Positions 41,685 to 49,557 of a DNA stretch of 64,000 nucleotides are shown here, piece by piece. Each line of letters opens with the position of its first letter. Within the stretch, counting starts at the first letter, position 1. Source of the DNA: Chryseobacterium sp. Tr-659 (GTDB lineage Bacteria; Bacteroidota; Bacteroidia; Flavobacteriales; Weeksellaceae); the NCBI RefSeq assembly GCF_011752975.1, contig NZ_VWWP01000010.1, positions 98,639-162,638 of the forward strand. The letters are read 5' to 3'. The translations under genes were made by a program, and so were the position numbers. Below the pieces are notes generated by a model. The model did no database searches, had not been told where the DNA came from, and saw only the letters and a program-made list of their open reading frames with translations.

Positions 41685-42101
41685 ATGGCAGAAAGAAATT
41701 CAAGAGGAATCTTAAAATTCAACAATGGTGAAGGACAGAAGCTGTTAAAGTTAAATTACAGCGTTTCAAGATCTACAGACGTGTCAGGACGTGTAGCATC
41801 AGATCCTTCCAATGCTCTTATCAAGATTACAGTAGAAGCTACTGAAAAATCTGACATCCTTGAAAGCTTGTTAAACGGTAAATACAAGCCTACAGTAGGA
41901 GAAATCACATTCAATAAATCTCACGAAGAAGGAACATTGATCACTTTAAACTGGAATAACGGATACGTAATCCAGCATGAAGTAGACTTTGATGCAGTAG
42001 ACAGCAACAGTATGCTGATCAGTTTTATCGTAAGCGCGGAAACAATCGATTACGGTACTTCTCAGTACGCTGGACTGTGGCCATCTTCTTCAAGCAATTA
42101 A
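41685..42101 (+). CDS. tssD: Type VI tube protein TssD (Hcp-like), copy 2
   Basis: A 138-residue TssD, closely matching copy 1 (differences at residues 23, 48, 91, 99, 105, 115, 116, 122 and 127 and a tail SSSSN). It heads the effector module: a terminator follows and then the VgrG gene. Having its own tube protein beside VgrG and a PAAR-like effector suggests dedicated cargo loading, but the three TssDs may also simply raise dosage. Confidence 0.93.
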   Translation: MAERNSRGILKFNNGEGQKLLKLNYSVSRSTDVSGRVASDPSNALIKITVEATEKSDILESLLNGKYKPTVGEITFNKSHEEGTLITLNWNNGYVIQHEVDFDAVDSNSMLISFIVSAETIDYGTSQYAGLWPSSSSN

Positions 42102-42135
42102 GCCTATTCATCATCTTAGTAAAAATAAAATTGGT

Positions 42136-42176
42136 ACAGAACAGTGCACTCATTAGAGTATGCTGTTCTGTTTTTT
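42136..42176 (+). terminator. Terminator after tssD2
   Basis: ACAGAACAG (42136-42144) pairs with CTGTTCTGT (42163-42171), with an inner ACTC/GAGT pairing, followed by T. It separates the tube gene from vgrG. Confidence 0.82.
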
Positions 42177-42308
42177 CCATTTAACAATAAATATTTCAGG
42201 AACCCGGTTTTACGGGCCATGTACAAAGGTAATATTCCTATATTTTTTGATTCTGGATTGGCTGCTTAATCCGCAGTTTATTTCAGTTTAACTTAAACAC
42301 AAGAAGCT

Positions 42309-44474
42309 ATGTTTCAGGATGACAAAACAATTAAAGCAGATAACCCAAAAGCTAATATAAAGACAGAACCACTGAAAAAGACAGTGGAAAATGAGACTGT
42401 TAAAAATGCAGAAGGGAAATTAAATAAAGTGGGTGAAAAAGTAAAGAAAACAGTAAAAACAGGCCAGCAAGACCTTAATACTGTGCAGGGAACAGATATG
42501 TTTATGAATCAAACGCTGGTTCCCAATAATCCATCTATTGTAGAGAATAAAGTGTGGGCAAAACAGCCTACCTCAAAAATACATAATGCCGAAGCCATTC
42601 CCAAAAGCTTTATTGCAGGAATTAATCGTGTAGTGAAGCTGGATGTGGTAATTGAAGGGCAGATTATCAAGCATTTTAAACATTTTAAACTGATTCAGAG
42701 TGCAGCCAGGCACCATGAATTCAGCCTTATGCTGGCTCATGATTCTTTGGGCAATGCTGAGAATCATAATCTGGAAGAAGCTCAGAACTTTCTGGGGAAA
42801 AGAATTACAGTGGTCTTCAAATATAAAGATGTTGAAAAAGGAGCCGAACGTAATTTTGTAGGCGTAGTGACGGAAGTTGGTTTCAGCCAGGAAAAAGGAA
42901 GCCTGGGAAATATAGTGCTTAAAGGCTATAGTCCCACCATCCTTTTGGATGCTGCACCTCATATCCAGAGCTTTGGGGGTGCCCAGCCAGTCAGTTTGAA
43001 CAGTATTGCTGATCACGTGATTAAAGAAGGACTGGGACAAAGTAAGTTTGATTTTAGAATTGATGCCCAGCACGGCAATGTTTCTTACAGCTCACAATAC
43101 GAAGAAACCCATTATAACTATCTTGCCAGAATTGCTGAAGCTTATGGAGAGCAGTTCTATTATGATGGCGAAGTATTGCACTTCGGAAAACTCCCTCCAC
43201 AGGAAAAACCGGTAAAACTTACCTATGGAAGCAGTGTAAGCGATATTGCTATCAAAATGAAAGCTCAACACGTAAGCCCTAGTTTTTATGGGTATAACAG
43301 CAGTAAAAACGAAAAGCTGAAAGGCGGAAGCTCAAAGATCAGCCATACATCAGATATTGCAAAACGTGCCTATGAAATTTCAGAGAAAACTTTTACGACA
43401 CCATCCCTGAGAGTAGCACCCATCAAGGCCATTTCATTTATGGATATTGATGCTTCCCAAAAAGGAACAGCAGGAAGTAAGGCCTCTGAAGTTTTTATCA
43501 CTTCCGGAATAACTACTGTGCCTTTCCTGTACCCGGGATGCACTGCTGATATTGAAATGAGAAAAACCGGAAGTAATGATACATCTTATTTTACCAAACT
43601 GATGATCATTGAGGCGACACATGAAGTAGATGCCAGAGGACATTATGAAGGTCAATTTGAAGCCATTGCTGCAGATACCGGATTCATACCCCGTCCGGAA
43701 TTTGATACTCCAAGAGCAGAAGCACAGTTTGCAAAAGTTATTTCCAACACGGATCCTCTGAATCAGGGGAGAGTTCAGGTACAATTTGACTGGCAGAGCG
43801 GCCCGGATACTACAGAATTTATCCGTGTTATGTCTCCCGATGCGGGAAGCAGTGAAAAAGTCAATAAAAATCGTGGTTTTATGTCTGTTCCCGAAGTAGG
43901 TGATCAGGTGATCATTAACTTTGTACATCAGCATCCGGACCGCCCTTTTGTGATGGGAGGAATGTTTCACGGGAATATCGGTGCAGGAGGTGGAGTCGGA
44001 AACAATGTAATGAGCTTTAGCGGAAGAAGCGGCGCAGAACTAAAGTATGACAACGGAGCCGGTTCCATGAACCTTAAAGATCAGGGCGGAGCCAATATGT
44101 TTTTTGACGGAGCCGGAAATGTAATGCATAATGCCAATAATAACAGTACCAAAACTGTTGGTAATGATAAAACAGACAAAGTTGGTAATAATAAAAAGCT
44201 TGAAGTAGGATGTGATCATATTGCAGATGTGGGAAACACTCATAAAGTAGCTGTAGGAGGTGAAAACAGTGTTTTTACTATGAATAAGGCAGGAATAATT
44301 GATTTATCCGGGGTCAAAAATATAACAATTAAAGTTGGAAACAGCAAAATTGAGATTAGCCAAACCAAGATTTCAATTACAAGTAGTGAAGTGGAAATTA
44401 AAGGAAGTGGAACCTCAAGAGCCCACTTTAAAGGAAATACCACAATTGAAGGAGGTCAAATTATAGAAAATTAA
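42309..44474 (+). CDS. tssI: Type VI spike protein VgrG (TssI)
   Basis: A 721-residue spike protein. Residues 1-95 are a Lys-rich, low-complexity extension. From about 100 to 450 comes the gp27-like part (GINRVVKLDVVIEGQIIKHF; NYLARIAEAYGEQFYYDGEV), from 472 to 557 the OB-fold gp5-like domain (AQFAKVISNTDPLNQGRVQV; VPEVGDQVIINFVHQHPDRP; MGGMFHG), and then a C-terminal needle with short repeats (VGNDKTDKVGNNKKLEVG, DHIADVGNTHKVAV). It caps the tube and is followed by the LysM and PAAR-like genes that probably complete the spike tip. Its own promoter follows the upstream terminator, with no TCGTAGAA site. Confidence 0.93.
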   Translation: MFQDDKTIKADNPKANIKTEPLKKTVENETVKNAEGKLNKVGEKVKKTVKTGQQDLNTVQGTDMFMNQTLVPNNPSIVENKVWAKQPTSKIHNAEAIPKSFIAGINRVVKLDVVIEGQIIKHFKHFKLIQSAARHHEFSLMLAHDSLGNAENHNLEEAQNFLGKRITVVFKYKDVEKGAERNFVGVVTEVGFSQEKGSLGNIVLKGYSPTILLDAAPHIQSFGGAQPVSLNSIADHVIKEGLGQSKFDFRIDAQHGNVSYSSQYEETHYNYLARIAEAYGEQFYYDGEVLHFGKLPPQEKPVKLTYGSSVSDIAIKMKAQHVSPSFYGYNSSKNEKLKGGSSKISHTSDIAKRAYEISEKTFTTPSLRVAPIKAISFMDIDASQKGTAGSKASEVFITSGITTVPFLYPGCTADIEMRKTGSNDTSYFTKLMIIEATHEVDARGHYEGQFEAIAADTGFIPRPEFDTPRAEAQFAKVISNTDPLNQGRVQVQFDWQSGPDTTEFIRVMSPDAGSSEKVNKNRGFMSVPEVGDQVIINFVHQHPDRPFVMGGMFHGNIGAGGGVGNNVMSFSGRSGAELKYDNGAGSMNLKDQGGANMFFDGAGNVMHNANNNSTKTVGNDKTDKVGNNKKLEVGCDHIADVGNTHKVAVGGENSVFTMNKAGIIDLSGVKNITIKVGNSKIEISQTKISITSSEVEIKGSGTSRAHFKGNTTIEGGQIIEN

Positions 44475-44482
44475 ATTGAATA

Positions 44483-45553
44483 TTGGAACTGCATAAATAT
44501 TATATAAAAAGAACAGACACTTTTTCCTCAATTGCTCAGGAGCTTGGATTAATAATTTCTGAACTGAAAGAATTCCATAATAATAACTCCAGACCGCATG
44601 AATGGATAAAGGGAGATAATACTTTGCCTACATGGCTGGAATATATTATCATCCCGGATTCTGTAGATATTCTTAAAAAAAATAAAGAAGATTTATTCTC
44701 TACAGAGAAAGTTATACTTATACAGAAGGAAATTGAAAAAAGCCAGTATACCATTCTGCAAACAATAGATCTACAGGTTGCAGGAAGCAGTATGATAGAT
44801 TCTGAGACAGAAATAATCTGGGATTTTAATAAAACAAAAAAAGAGAATTATTTTTACGGAGATATTATTCAGAAATCGCATCAGGTAAAATATATTAAAT
44901 CTATTTACCGGCAGTTTGCAGAGTATATGCAGAAATTTAATAAACCATTGGAGCATCTGAATATTGAACTTTTTCCTGAAGGTAATATTAAATCTCTGAT
45001 TAATCAGGATGAGATAAAGCAAGCCTGGAATGTCTTAAAAGAAAATTTAAAGCCTGAACTTGGAAATACTTTCGAAGAAAAAAATATGATTGAAGGTGGA
45101 GATAATGATTTTAGTAATACCCTGCCTTTGATAAAAAATAATGTTCTCTATACTCTGTTTTTTAATGATCTATTTTATGAGTATTCTGAACTTAATACTT
45201 TTATTGAACTTGACAAACATGAATATATCTCACAAATATTTGCCAATGAAAAAGTGATTCTTTCTAAGAAACGGAAGGTGGAGAGAGAAGGGAATATTGT
45301 TAAAATAAAGTTTTACTCCGAGTCTGATTCAGATAAAAACGGACATTTAAGAGAGATTTACAATACAAAATTGAAAGACTTTTTGCAAGAGCCTTATAGC
45401 TATTCATTAACATGGTCTTTGGAATATCATTTTGATGTTCTACAAAGTAAAATGTTATTGTGCCATTCTAAAATCAAAGAACAGGCATCTGCTAAGTATA
45501 GTCACTTAACTGAACACAAAATAGAACTTACAAAAATCAACAAAAATGGCTAA
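44483..45553 (+). CDS. LysM-domain protein between VgrG and the PAAR-like effector
   Basis: A 356-residue protein without signal peptide. The N-terminus (HKYYIKRTDTFSSIAQELGL; ISELKEFHNNNSRPHE; YIIIPD) reads as a LysM, and the rest (about 60-356) is alpha/beta with acidic and aromatic residues that I cannot assign. No ATG lies near the conserved start: an in-frame stop at 44477 leaves TTG at 44483 as the only plausible start, 8 bp past the vgrG stop. It overlaps the next gene by 8 bp. Position suggests an adaptor or chaperone that mounts the PAAR-like effector on VgrG; this is inference. Confidence 0.7.
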   Translation: MELHKYYIKRTDTFSSIAQELGLIISELKEFHNNNSRPHEWIKGDNTLPTWLEYIIIPDSVDILKKNKEDLFSTEKVILIQKEIEKSQYTILQTIDLQVAGSSMIDSETEIIWDFNKTKKENYFYGDIIQKSHQVKYIKSIYRQFAEYMQKFNKPLEHLNIELFPEGNIKSLINQDEIKQAWNVLKENLKPELGNTFEEKNMIEGGDNDFSNTLPLIKNNVLYTLFFNDLFYEYSELNTFIELDKHEYISQIFANEKVILSKKRKVEREGNIVKIKFYSESDSDKNGHLREIYNTKLKDFLQEPYSYSLTWSLEYHFDVLQSKMLLCHSKIKEQASAKYSHLTEHKIELTKINKNG

Positions 45554-46916
45554 ATTATATGTACCGGATGGAGCATGGTTAGTATGCTCTAATGGGATGA
45601 AAAAACAACAGATAAAAGTAACTAGCCAGGGAAAGGTGACGATTGCGGGAGGCTATCTGAAAGCAACGGTAGATGACAGACCGGGTGGAAACTTCATGTG
45701 TGGTAAGATGATTGTGGCAGGAGCAATTATTGGAGCAGTAGTAGGTCTCGCTCTCGTTGCAGGATCTGTATTGTCAGGAGGTGCATTGGCTGTTGCAGCC
45801 GTTGCCGCTGCTGGAGCTGCCGCCGGAGCCGGAGTATCATTAATCCCGTCAATTTGTGGAATGTTACTTCATAGCTGGACTCCTTTCGATACCAATGTAT
45901 TAACTGTAGGAAAAAATCCGCTTTTAGAAAATTCACAAATACCATGTCGCTTAGGAGGAAATGTGATGATACTTTATTCTGAAAAAGCAGCCGATGAATT
46001 TACTGACCTTACACTAGGAAAAACGCTTATAAATACGGTAGGAGTAATAGCTCTTTCCTATATTTTATATCCTGCATTGGCGGCAATAGGAACAACGGCA
46101 GTTACCGCCCAAACTACTTTTGCTACTTTCGGAGCTGCTGCCGGCTGGAATTATCTGGGAGGAGCTGTATTGGCAACAGGAACTGCTTATGGTATTGGAT
46201 GGGGAATAGATCAGGCTAAAGGAGGGTTATATTCTGTTGTTCCAACCGGTGACGGAAATACAGTTAAAACATATGTGGATGGGTTTGAATCCGATCCTGA
46301 AGAAATAGTAAAAAATTATAAAATAGCCAATTCTAATGGGGATAAAGCCCTTTATGAACATACAAATGATGTAGGAGGAGCTGCTGGAGTCGGAAAGGAG
46401 ACAGTCGGAAACAGAACATCAACATATTATGAACAGACAAGTTCACAATCTATACGACTGGATGATATTGAGGAAAGAGGAGCTGTACAGACTTCTTCAG
46501 CAAACAGAATAAACGGAGCTATTCCAGGAAGAAACCCTAATGTGGGCGACCCCTATAGAGTTGTAACAGGATCAGACTATGGAGGCAGATATCAGGTAAT
46601 TGAAGAAAATCAGTTTACTTCCAATTCTCAATATTCAAGAAATGATTTATCTTTAAAAGGCTCTAGTGGTATGGCTTACAATTCAGGGATAAATGCATTA
46701 AAAGATAACTTTGGAAAACCAACATTTGATCCTGCCAAAGGTGGGGCTAAAGGAGGTGTACAGGGAGGTGGCTTTTATATGGGACTACTACAAGATGCAT
46801 ATAAAGGAGTTACTAATTTTATCTTAAAAGGTCAGGCAGAAGATTTAATGAAAGCATTACAAGGTGAGGAAGCAGCAGCAAGAGCAAAAATAACAGTATT
46901 ATCAGGAAAAGATTGA
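45546..46916 (+). CDS. PAAR-like (DUF4280-type) effector with hydrophobic segments and unknown C-terminal domain
   Basis: A 456-residue protein. Residues 1-145 form a PAAR-like (DUF4280) domain with Cys14, Cys52, Cys104 and Cys134, interrupted by a hydrophobic, Ala/Gly-rich insert at 55-100. A second hydrophobic stretch lies at about 160-220. The remaining 230 residues are polar and contain a Gly-rich linker near residues 398-412 (KGGAKGGVQGGGF). PAAR-like proteins tip the spike and carry C-terminal toxins. Hydrophobic segments suggest a membrane-active or membrane-crossing toxin. Overlap with the preceding gene (8 bp) and the following one (1 bp) marks one operon. Confidence 0.8.
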   Translation: MAKLYVPDGAWLVCSNGMKKQQIKVTSQGKVTIAGGYLKATVDDRPGGNFMCGKMIVAGAIIGAVVGLALVAGSVLSGGALAVAAVAAAGAAAGAGVSLIPSICGMLLHSWTPFDTNVLTVGKNPLLENSQIPCRLGGNVMILYSEKAADEFTDLTLGKTLINTVGVIALSYILYPALAAIGTTAVTAQTTFATFGAAAGWNYLGGAVLATGTAYGIGWGIDQAKGGLYSVVPTGDGNTVKTYVDGFESDPEEIVKNYKIANSNGDKALYEHTNDVGGAAGVGKETVGNRTSTYYEQTSSQSIRLDDIEERGAVQTSSANRINGAIPGRNPNVGDPYRVVTGSDYGGRYQVIEENQFTSNSQYSRNDLSLKGSSGMAYNSGINALKDNFGKPTFDPAKGGAKGGVQGGGFYMGLLQDAYKGVTNFILKGQAEDLMKALQGEEAAARAKITVLSGKD

Positions 46917-47557
46917 TGAAAAGATTGAATTTAGATTTTTTATTAAGCTTTTTTATATATTGTTGGGTATTATATACTCTTTACACTGTGATAATATCCT
47001 TTTACGATTTATCTCATATAAAACATATAACCTGGAAACAGGCCGAAAATCAAAGTACTGTATATTCAAGCAGAAGAAGTACGACGGTTACTTATAATTT
47101 TGTTAAGGATAATATAAGAATCAGTCGTAAATATCCTGGAATTTTTGAAGGTATAAATACTTGGATGTGGGGAATTAATAAAGATGATGATAAGGTAGAT
47201 ATTGCATTTTATATCAGAGAGAAAGATAATGAAAGAATTGAAAAACATGAAATTAAACATAGGAGAGATATCTTTGGAGGTGAATTGAACGAATTAGAAT
47301 CAATTCCTTTCTTTGGACTTCGAAAAATCGATGTTAAAATAAATAGATTCTTTTTATTATCAGATATTTGGAAATATAATTACCGTTGGTGGGTGTTTCT
47401 AATATTTTTACTGACTCCTCATTTATTAATTTTATTGGCTAAAAAGACAGGATTATTTCAAGTTGATGAAACTGAGAATAAATTAAAACATACAGGAATT
47501 AATGACTATATTTTTTGGACATTATCAATTATAAACATTATCAATTTCCTTATATAA
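46916..47557 (+). CDS. Membrane protein, putative cognate immunity protein
   Basis: A 213-residue membrane protein with about three transmembrane segments (residues 5-30, 152-172, 195-213) and a soluble loop of about 120 residues between the first two (ENQSTVYSSRRSTTVTYNFV; IYTLYTVI-type hydrophobic flanks). I recognise no family. Its ATG overlaps the effector stop by one base (TGATG), typical for toxin-immunity pairs, and membrane location fits protection against a membrane- or periplasm-acting toxin. A TTG three bases upstream is an unlikely alternative. Function is inferred. Confidence 0.7.
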   Translation: MKRLNLDFLLSFFIYCWVLYTLYTVIISFYDLSHIKHITWKQAENQSTVYSSRRSTTVTYNFVKDNIRISRKYPGIFEGINTWMWGINKDDDKVDIAFYIREKDNERIEKHEIKHRRDIFGGELNELESIPFFGLRKIDVKINRFFLLSDIWKYNYRWWVFLIFLLTPHLLILLAKKTGLFQVDETENKLKHTGINDYIFWTLSIINIINFLI

Positions 47558-47563
47558 TATAGA

Positions 47564-48016
47564 ATGAAAAAAATCTTACAAATAGCTATCGGAATAGTAG
47601 CATTAGGTCTTATCATAGTAATTGCTAAAAACGCACTTTTTACAGATGGAGATACTCAGTTTTATAATGATGGTTGGGCAGCCCATGAAAAAGGACAATA
47701 TGAGTTGGCAACATTTTATTTTAAAAGAGTAAACAAAACGGAATATCCGGATATTCCAATGGCATTAGGATCTTCATATTTAGAATTGAAAGATTATGGC
47801 AATGCAATAACTAACTTTCAAGAAGCATATAAAAATAGAAAATTGTACAGCAATGAAGATTTTAGTAAGATACTAAATTCTTTAGGATATTGCTATCTTC
47901 AGACAGGAGACCTGAATAATGCAAGATATTTTCTTCAAGAGGCCGAAAAATCAGGAAATCCAAATAGTAAACGAAATCTACAGATTGTAGATTCATTGGA
48001 GCAGAAAAAAAAATAA
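47564..48016 (+). CDS. Membrane-anchored TPR-repeat protein, copy 1
   Basis: A 150-residue protein with an N-terminal hydrophobic anchor (residues 2-24, KKILQIAIGIVALGLIIVIA) followed by two to three TPR-like helix pairs (YNDGWAAHEKGQYELATFYF; MALGSSYLELKDYGNAITNF; LGYCYLQTGDLNNARYFLQE). Such modules hold protein partners. It sits 6 bp after the putative immunity gene, in the same orientation, and has a homologue 105 bp downstream. It may protect against, load, or localise the effector; the sequence does not say which. Confidence 0.72.
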   Translation: MKKILQIAIGIVALGLIIVIAKNALFTDGDTQFYNDGWAAHEKGQYELATFYFKRVNKTEYPDIPMALGSSYLELKDYGNAITNFQEAYKNRKLYSNEDFSKILNSLGYCYLQTGDLNNARYFLQEAEKSGNPNSKRNLQIVDSLEQKKK

Positions 48017-48120
48017 ATTTTTATCATTATAAGCATTTCATTTTTTACAAGTTAAAAAAATAGAAAAAAGTGAAATAAGATGTAATTAAGAATAAATAGA
48101 ATTAAAATCCGCTGAGGTAA

Positions 48121-48582
48121 ATGATAAAAAAGATAATACAAATAATAATAGGAGTAATTGCACTGGGCTTTTTAATCGTAATTATTAAAGACAACTTTTT
48201 TACTGATGCCAATACAAAATCATATAATGATGGCTGGGACGCTTATGACAAACAACAGTATGAGATGGCTATCTTCAACTTCAATCATGTTGATCCAGTT
48301 AAAAAGCCTGATGTTTTAGTTGGGCTAGGCTCTTCATATCTAAAAATAGGAGATTATAAAAATGCAATTCAAAATTTACAGAAAGCTTATGATATTGGTT
48401 ATGGAAAAGGGACTCAGGATTATGAAAAGGTTTTAATCTCTTTAGGAATGAGCTATTCGTACTCCGGAGATATTCAAAAAGGGAAACAATATTTAGAAAA
48501 AGCCAGACAGCTGGGAGCTTCCAATTTGGATATTAATTTTAAAATATTAGATTCATTAGAACAAAATCAAAAAATAAAATAA
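48121..48582 (+). CDS. Membrane-anchored TPR-repeat protein, copy 2
   Basis: A 153-residue paralogue of the preceding protein, with the same anchor (KKIIQIIIGVIALGFLIVII) and TPR pattern (YNDGWDAYDKQQYEMAIFNF; LGSSYLKIGDYKNAIQNLQK; LGMSYSYSGDIQKGKQYLEK). Clear identity in the anchor and the first repeat shows a tandem duplication, and the linker between the genes is non-coding and AT-rich. A terminator follows. Several immunity-type genes in Bacteroidetes occur in such tandem copies, which fits an arms-race role, but this is an inference. Confidence 0.72.
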   Translation: MIKKIIQIIIGVIALGFLIVIIKDNFFTDANTKSYNDGWDAYDKQQYEMAIFNFNHVDPVKKPDVLVGLGSSYLKIGDYKNAIQNLQKAYDIGYGKGTQDYEKVLISLGMSYSYSGDIQKGKQYLEKARQLGASNLDINFKILDSLEQNQKIK

Positions 48583-48583
48583 G

Positions 48584-48606
48584 AGACCTGAAAAGGTCTT
48601 TTTTTA
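48584..48606 (+). terminator. Terminator after the effector module
   Basis: AGACCT (48584-48589) pairs with AGGTCT (48594-48599) around a 4-nt loop, followed by seven T. It closes the VgrG-to-TPR operon. Confidence 0.8.
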
Positions 48607-48757
48607 TATCGATATTAGCATTGTATACTGTTTTATAAACAGTCGTCAATATAATTATATATCTCTTTTTAGTGTCATAAAATTTATTTTGTTTCTTTAT
48701 TTTGGTTGAGTTTAATGTATTTAAATATAGTATTTTAAGTTGATTTTTAACTCTATT

Positions 48758-48851
48758 GTCGTAGAATTACGACATGAAATCGTAGAATTACTACACTTTT
48801 TCAGATTTCAGTTCAAAAGCTTTTTTTTCAAATATGGGTAGGGTATCTTTG
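48758..48851 (+). promoter_or_regulatory. TssD3 promoter with two TCGTAGAA sites
   Basis: TCGTAGAA is at 48759-48766 and 48780-48787 (21 bp apart), the first inside GTCGTA-GAAT-TACGAC. The -7 box TATCTTTG is at 48844-48851, again 64 bp after the second site start. Sequence between the sites and the -7 box has diverged more than between copies 1 and 2, yet spacing is preserved. The remaining gap from 48607 shows no gene. Confidence 0.78.
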
Positions 48852-48902
48852 TTATATAATTATTGAATAACAATTTATTACTAACGATTAAAATTTACAA
48901 TC

Positions 48903-49316
48903 ATGGCAGAAAGAAATTCAAGAGGAATCTTAAAATTCAACGGAGGAGAAGGTCAGAAACTGTTAAAAATGAATTACAGTGTATCAAGATCTACAGACGT
49001 ATCAGGACGTGTAGCATCAGATCCTTCTAACGCATTAATCAAGGTGACAGTAGAAGCTACTGAAAAATCCGACATCCTTGAAAGCTTGTTAAACGGTAAA
49101 TACAAGCCAACAAAAGGAGAAATCACATTCAACAAATCTCACGAAGAAGGAACATTGATCACTCTAAACTGGGAAAATGGATATGTGATCCAGCACGAAG
49201 TAGACTTTGACGCAGTAGACAGCAATAGTATGCTGATCAGCTTCGTAATAAGTGCTGAAACAATTGATTACGGTACTTCTCAGTACGCTGGATTATGGCC
49301 TTCAACAGGTGTATAA
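48903..49316 (+). CDS. tssD: Type VI tube protein TssD (Hcp-like), copy 3
   Basis: A 137-residue TssD close to copies 1 and 2. Copy-specific residues are Gly14, Lys71 and Glu91; the tail is STGV. It stands alone behind a full TssD promoter and before a terminator, so it is an orphan tube gene at the downstream edge of the type VI island. Lys71 against Val71 in the other copies may change ring contacts or cargo. Confidence 0.93.
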   Translation: MAERNSRGILKFNGGEGQKLLKMNYSVSRSTDVSGRVASDPSNALIKVTVEATEKSDILESLLNGKYKPTKGEITFNKSHEEGTLITLNWENGYVIQHEVDFDAVDSNSMLISFVISAETIDYGTSQYAGLWPSTGV

Positions 49317-49335
49317 TAAGAACTTAAAAGTAAAG

Positions 49336-49370
49336 AGAACAGTACGCCATTGGTGTGCTGTTCTTTTTTG
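49336..49370 (+). terminator. Terminator after tssD3
   Basis: AGAACAG (49336-49342) and CTGTTCT (49358-49364) pair, with a continuing stem of TACGCC with GGTGTG allowing wobble pairs, then T-run. It marks the end of the type VI island. Confidence 0.85.
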
Positions 49371-49395
49371 ATATAATATCAATATTGAATTTTGC

Positions 49396-49468
49396 TTCGC
49401 AAGTGAATAGTAAATATTTTCAAAGTAAAAAATTGACAGCAAAGCTAATTGACTATTCACCATTGCCA
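49396..49468. repeat. Intergenic inverted repeat before polA
   Basis: CGCAAGTGAATAGTAAAT (49399-49416) is an imperfect inverse of ATTGACTATTCACCATTGCC (about 49448-49467); both contain a GTGAATAGT core. No coding frame. This repeat type has the same character as the other intergenic inverted repeats in the window. Confidence 0.45.
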
Positions 49469-49557
49469 ATTACTCCATCCATTTTTCCTTTTCAACTTTC
49501 CCATCTCAGCTTTCATCTTATTCTCCTATTTTCATATATTTGTTCATTATAGATAAT

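Noticed and set aside
42573..43073. 166-residue leftward frame inside vgrG
   Set aside because: Antisense shadow of the gp27-like region.
36900..48851. Repeated blocks as a CRISPR array
   Set aside because: Only three copies, kilobases apart, each a promoter; no short regular spacers.
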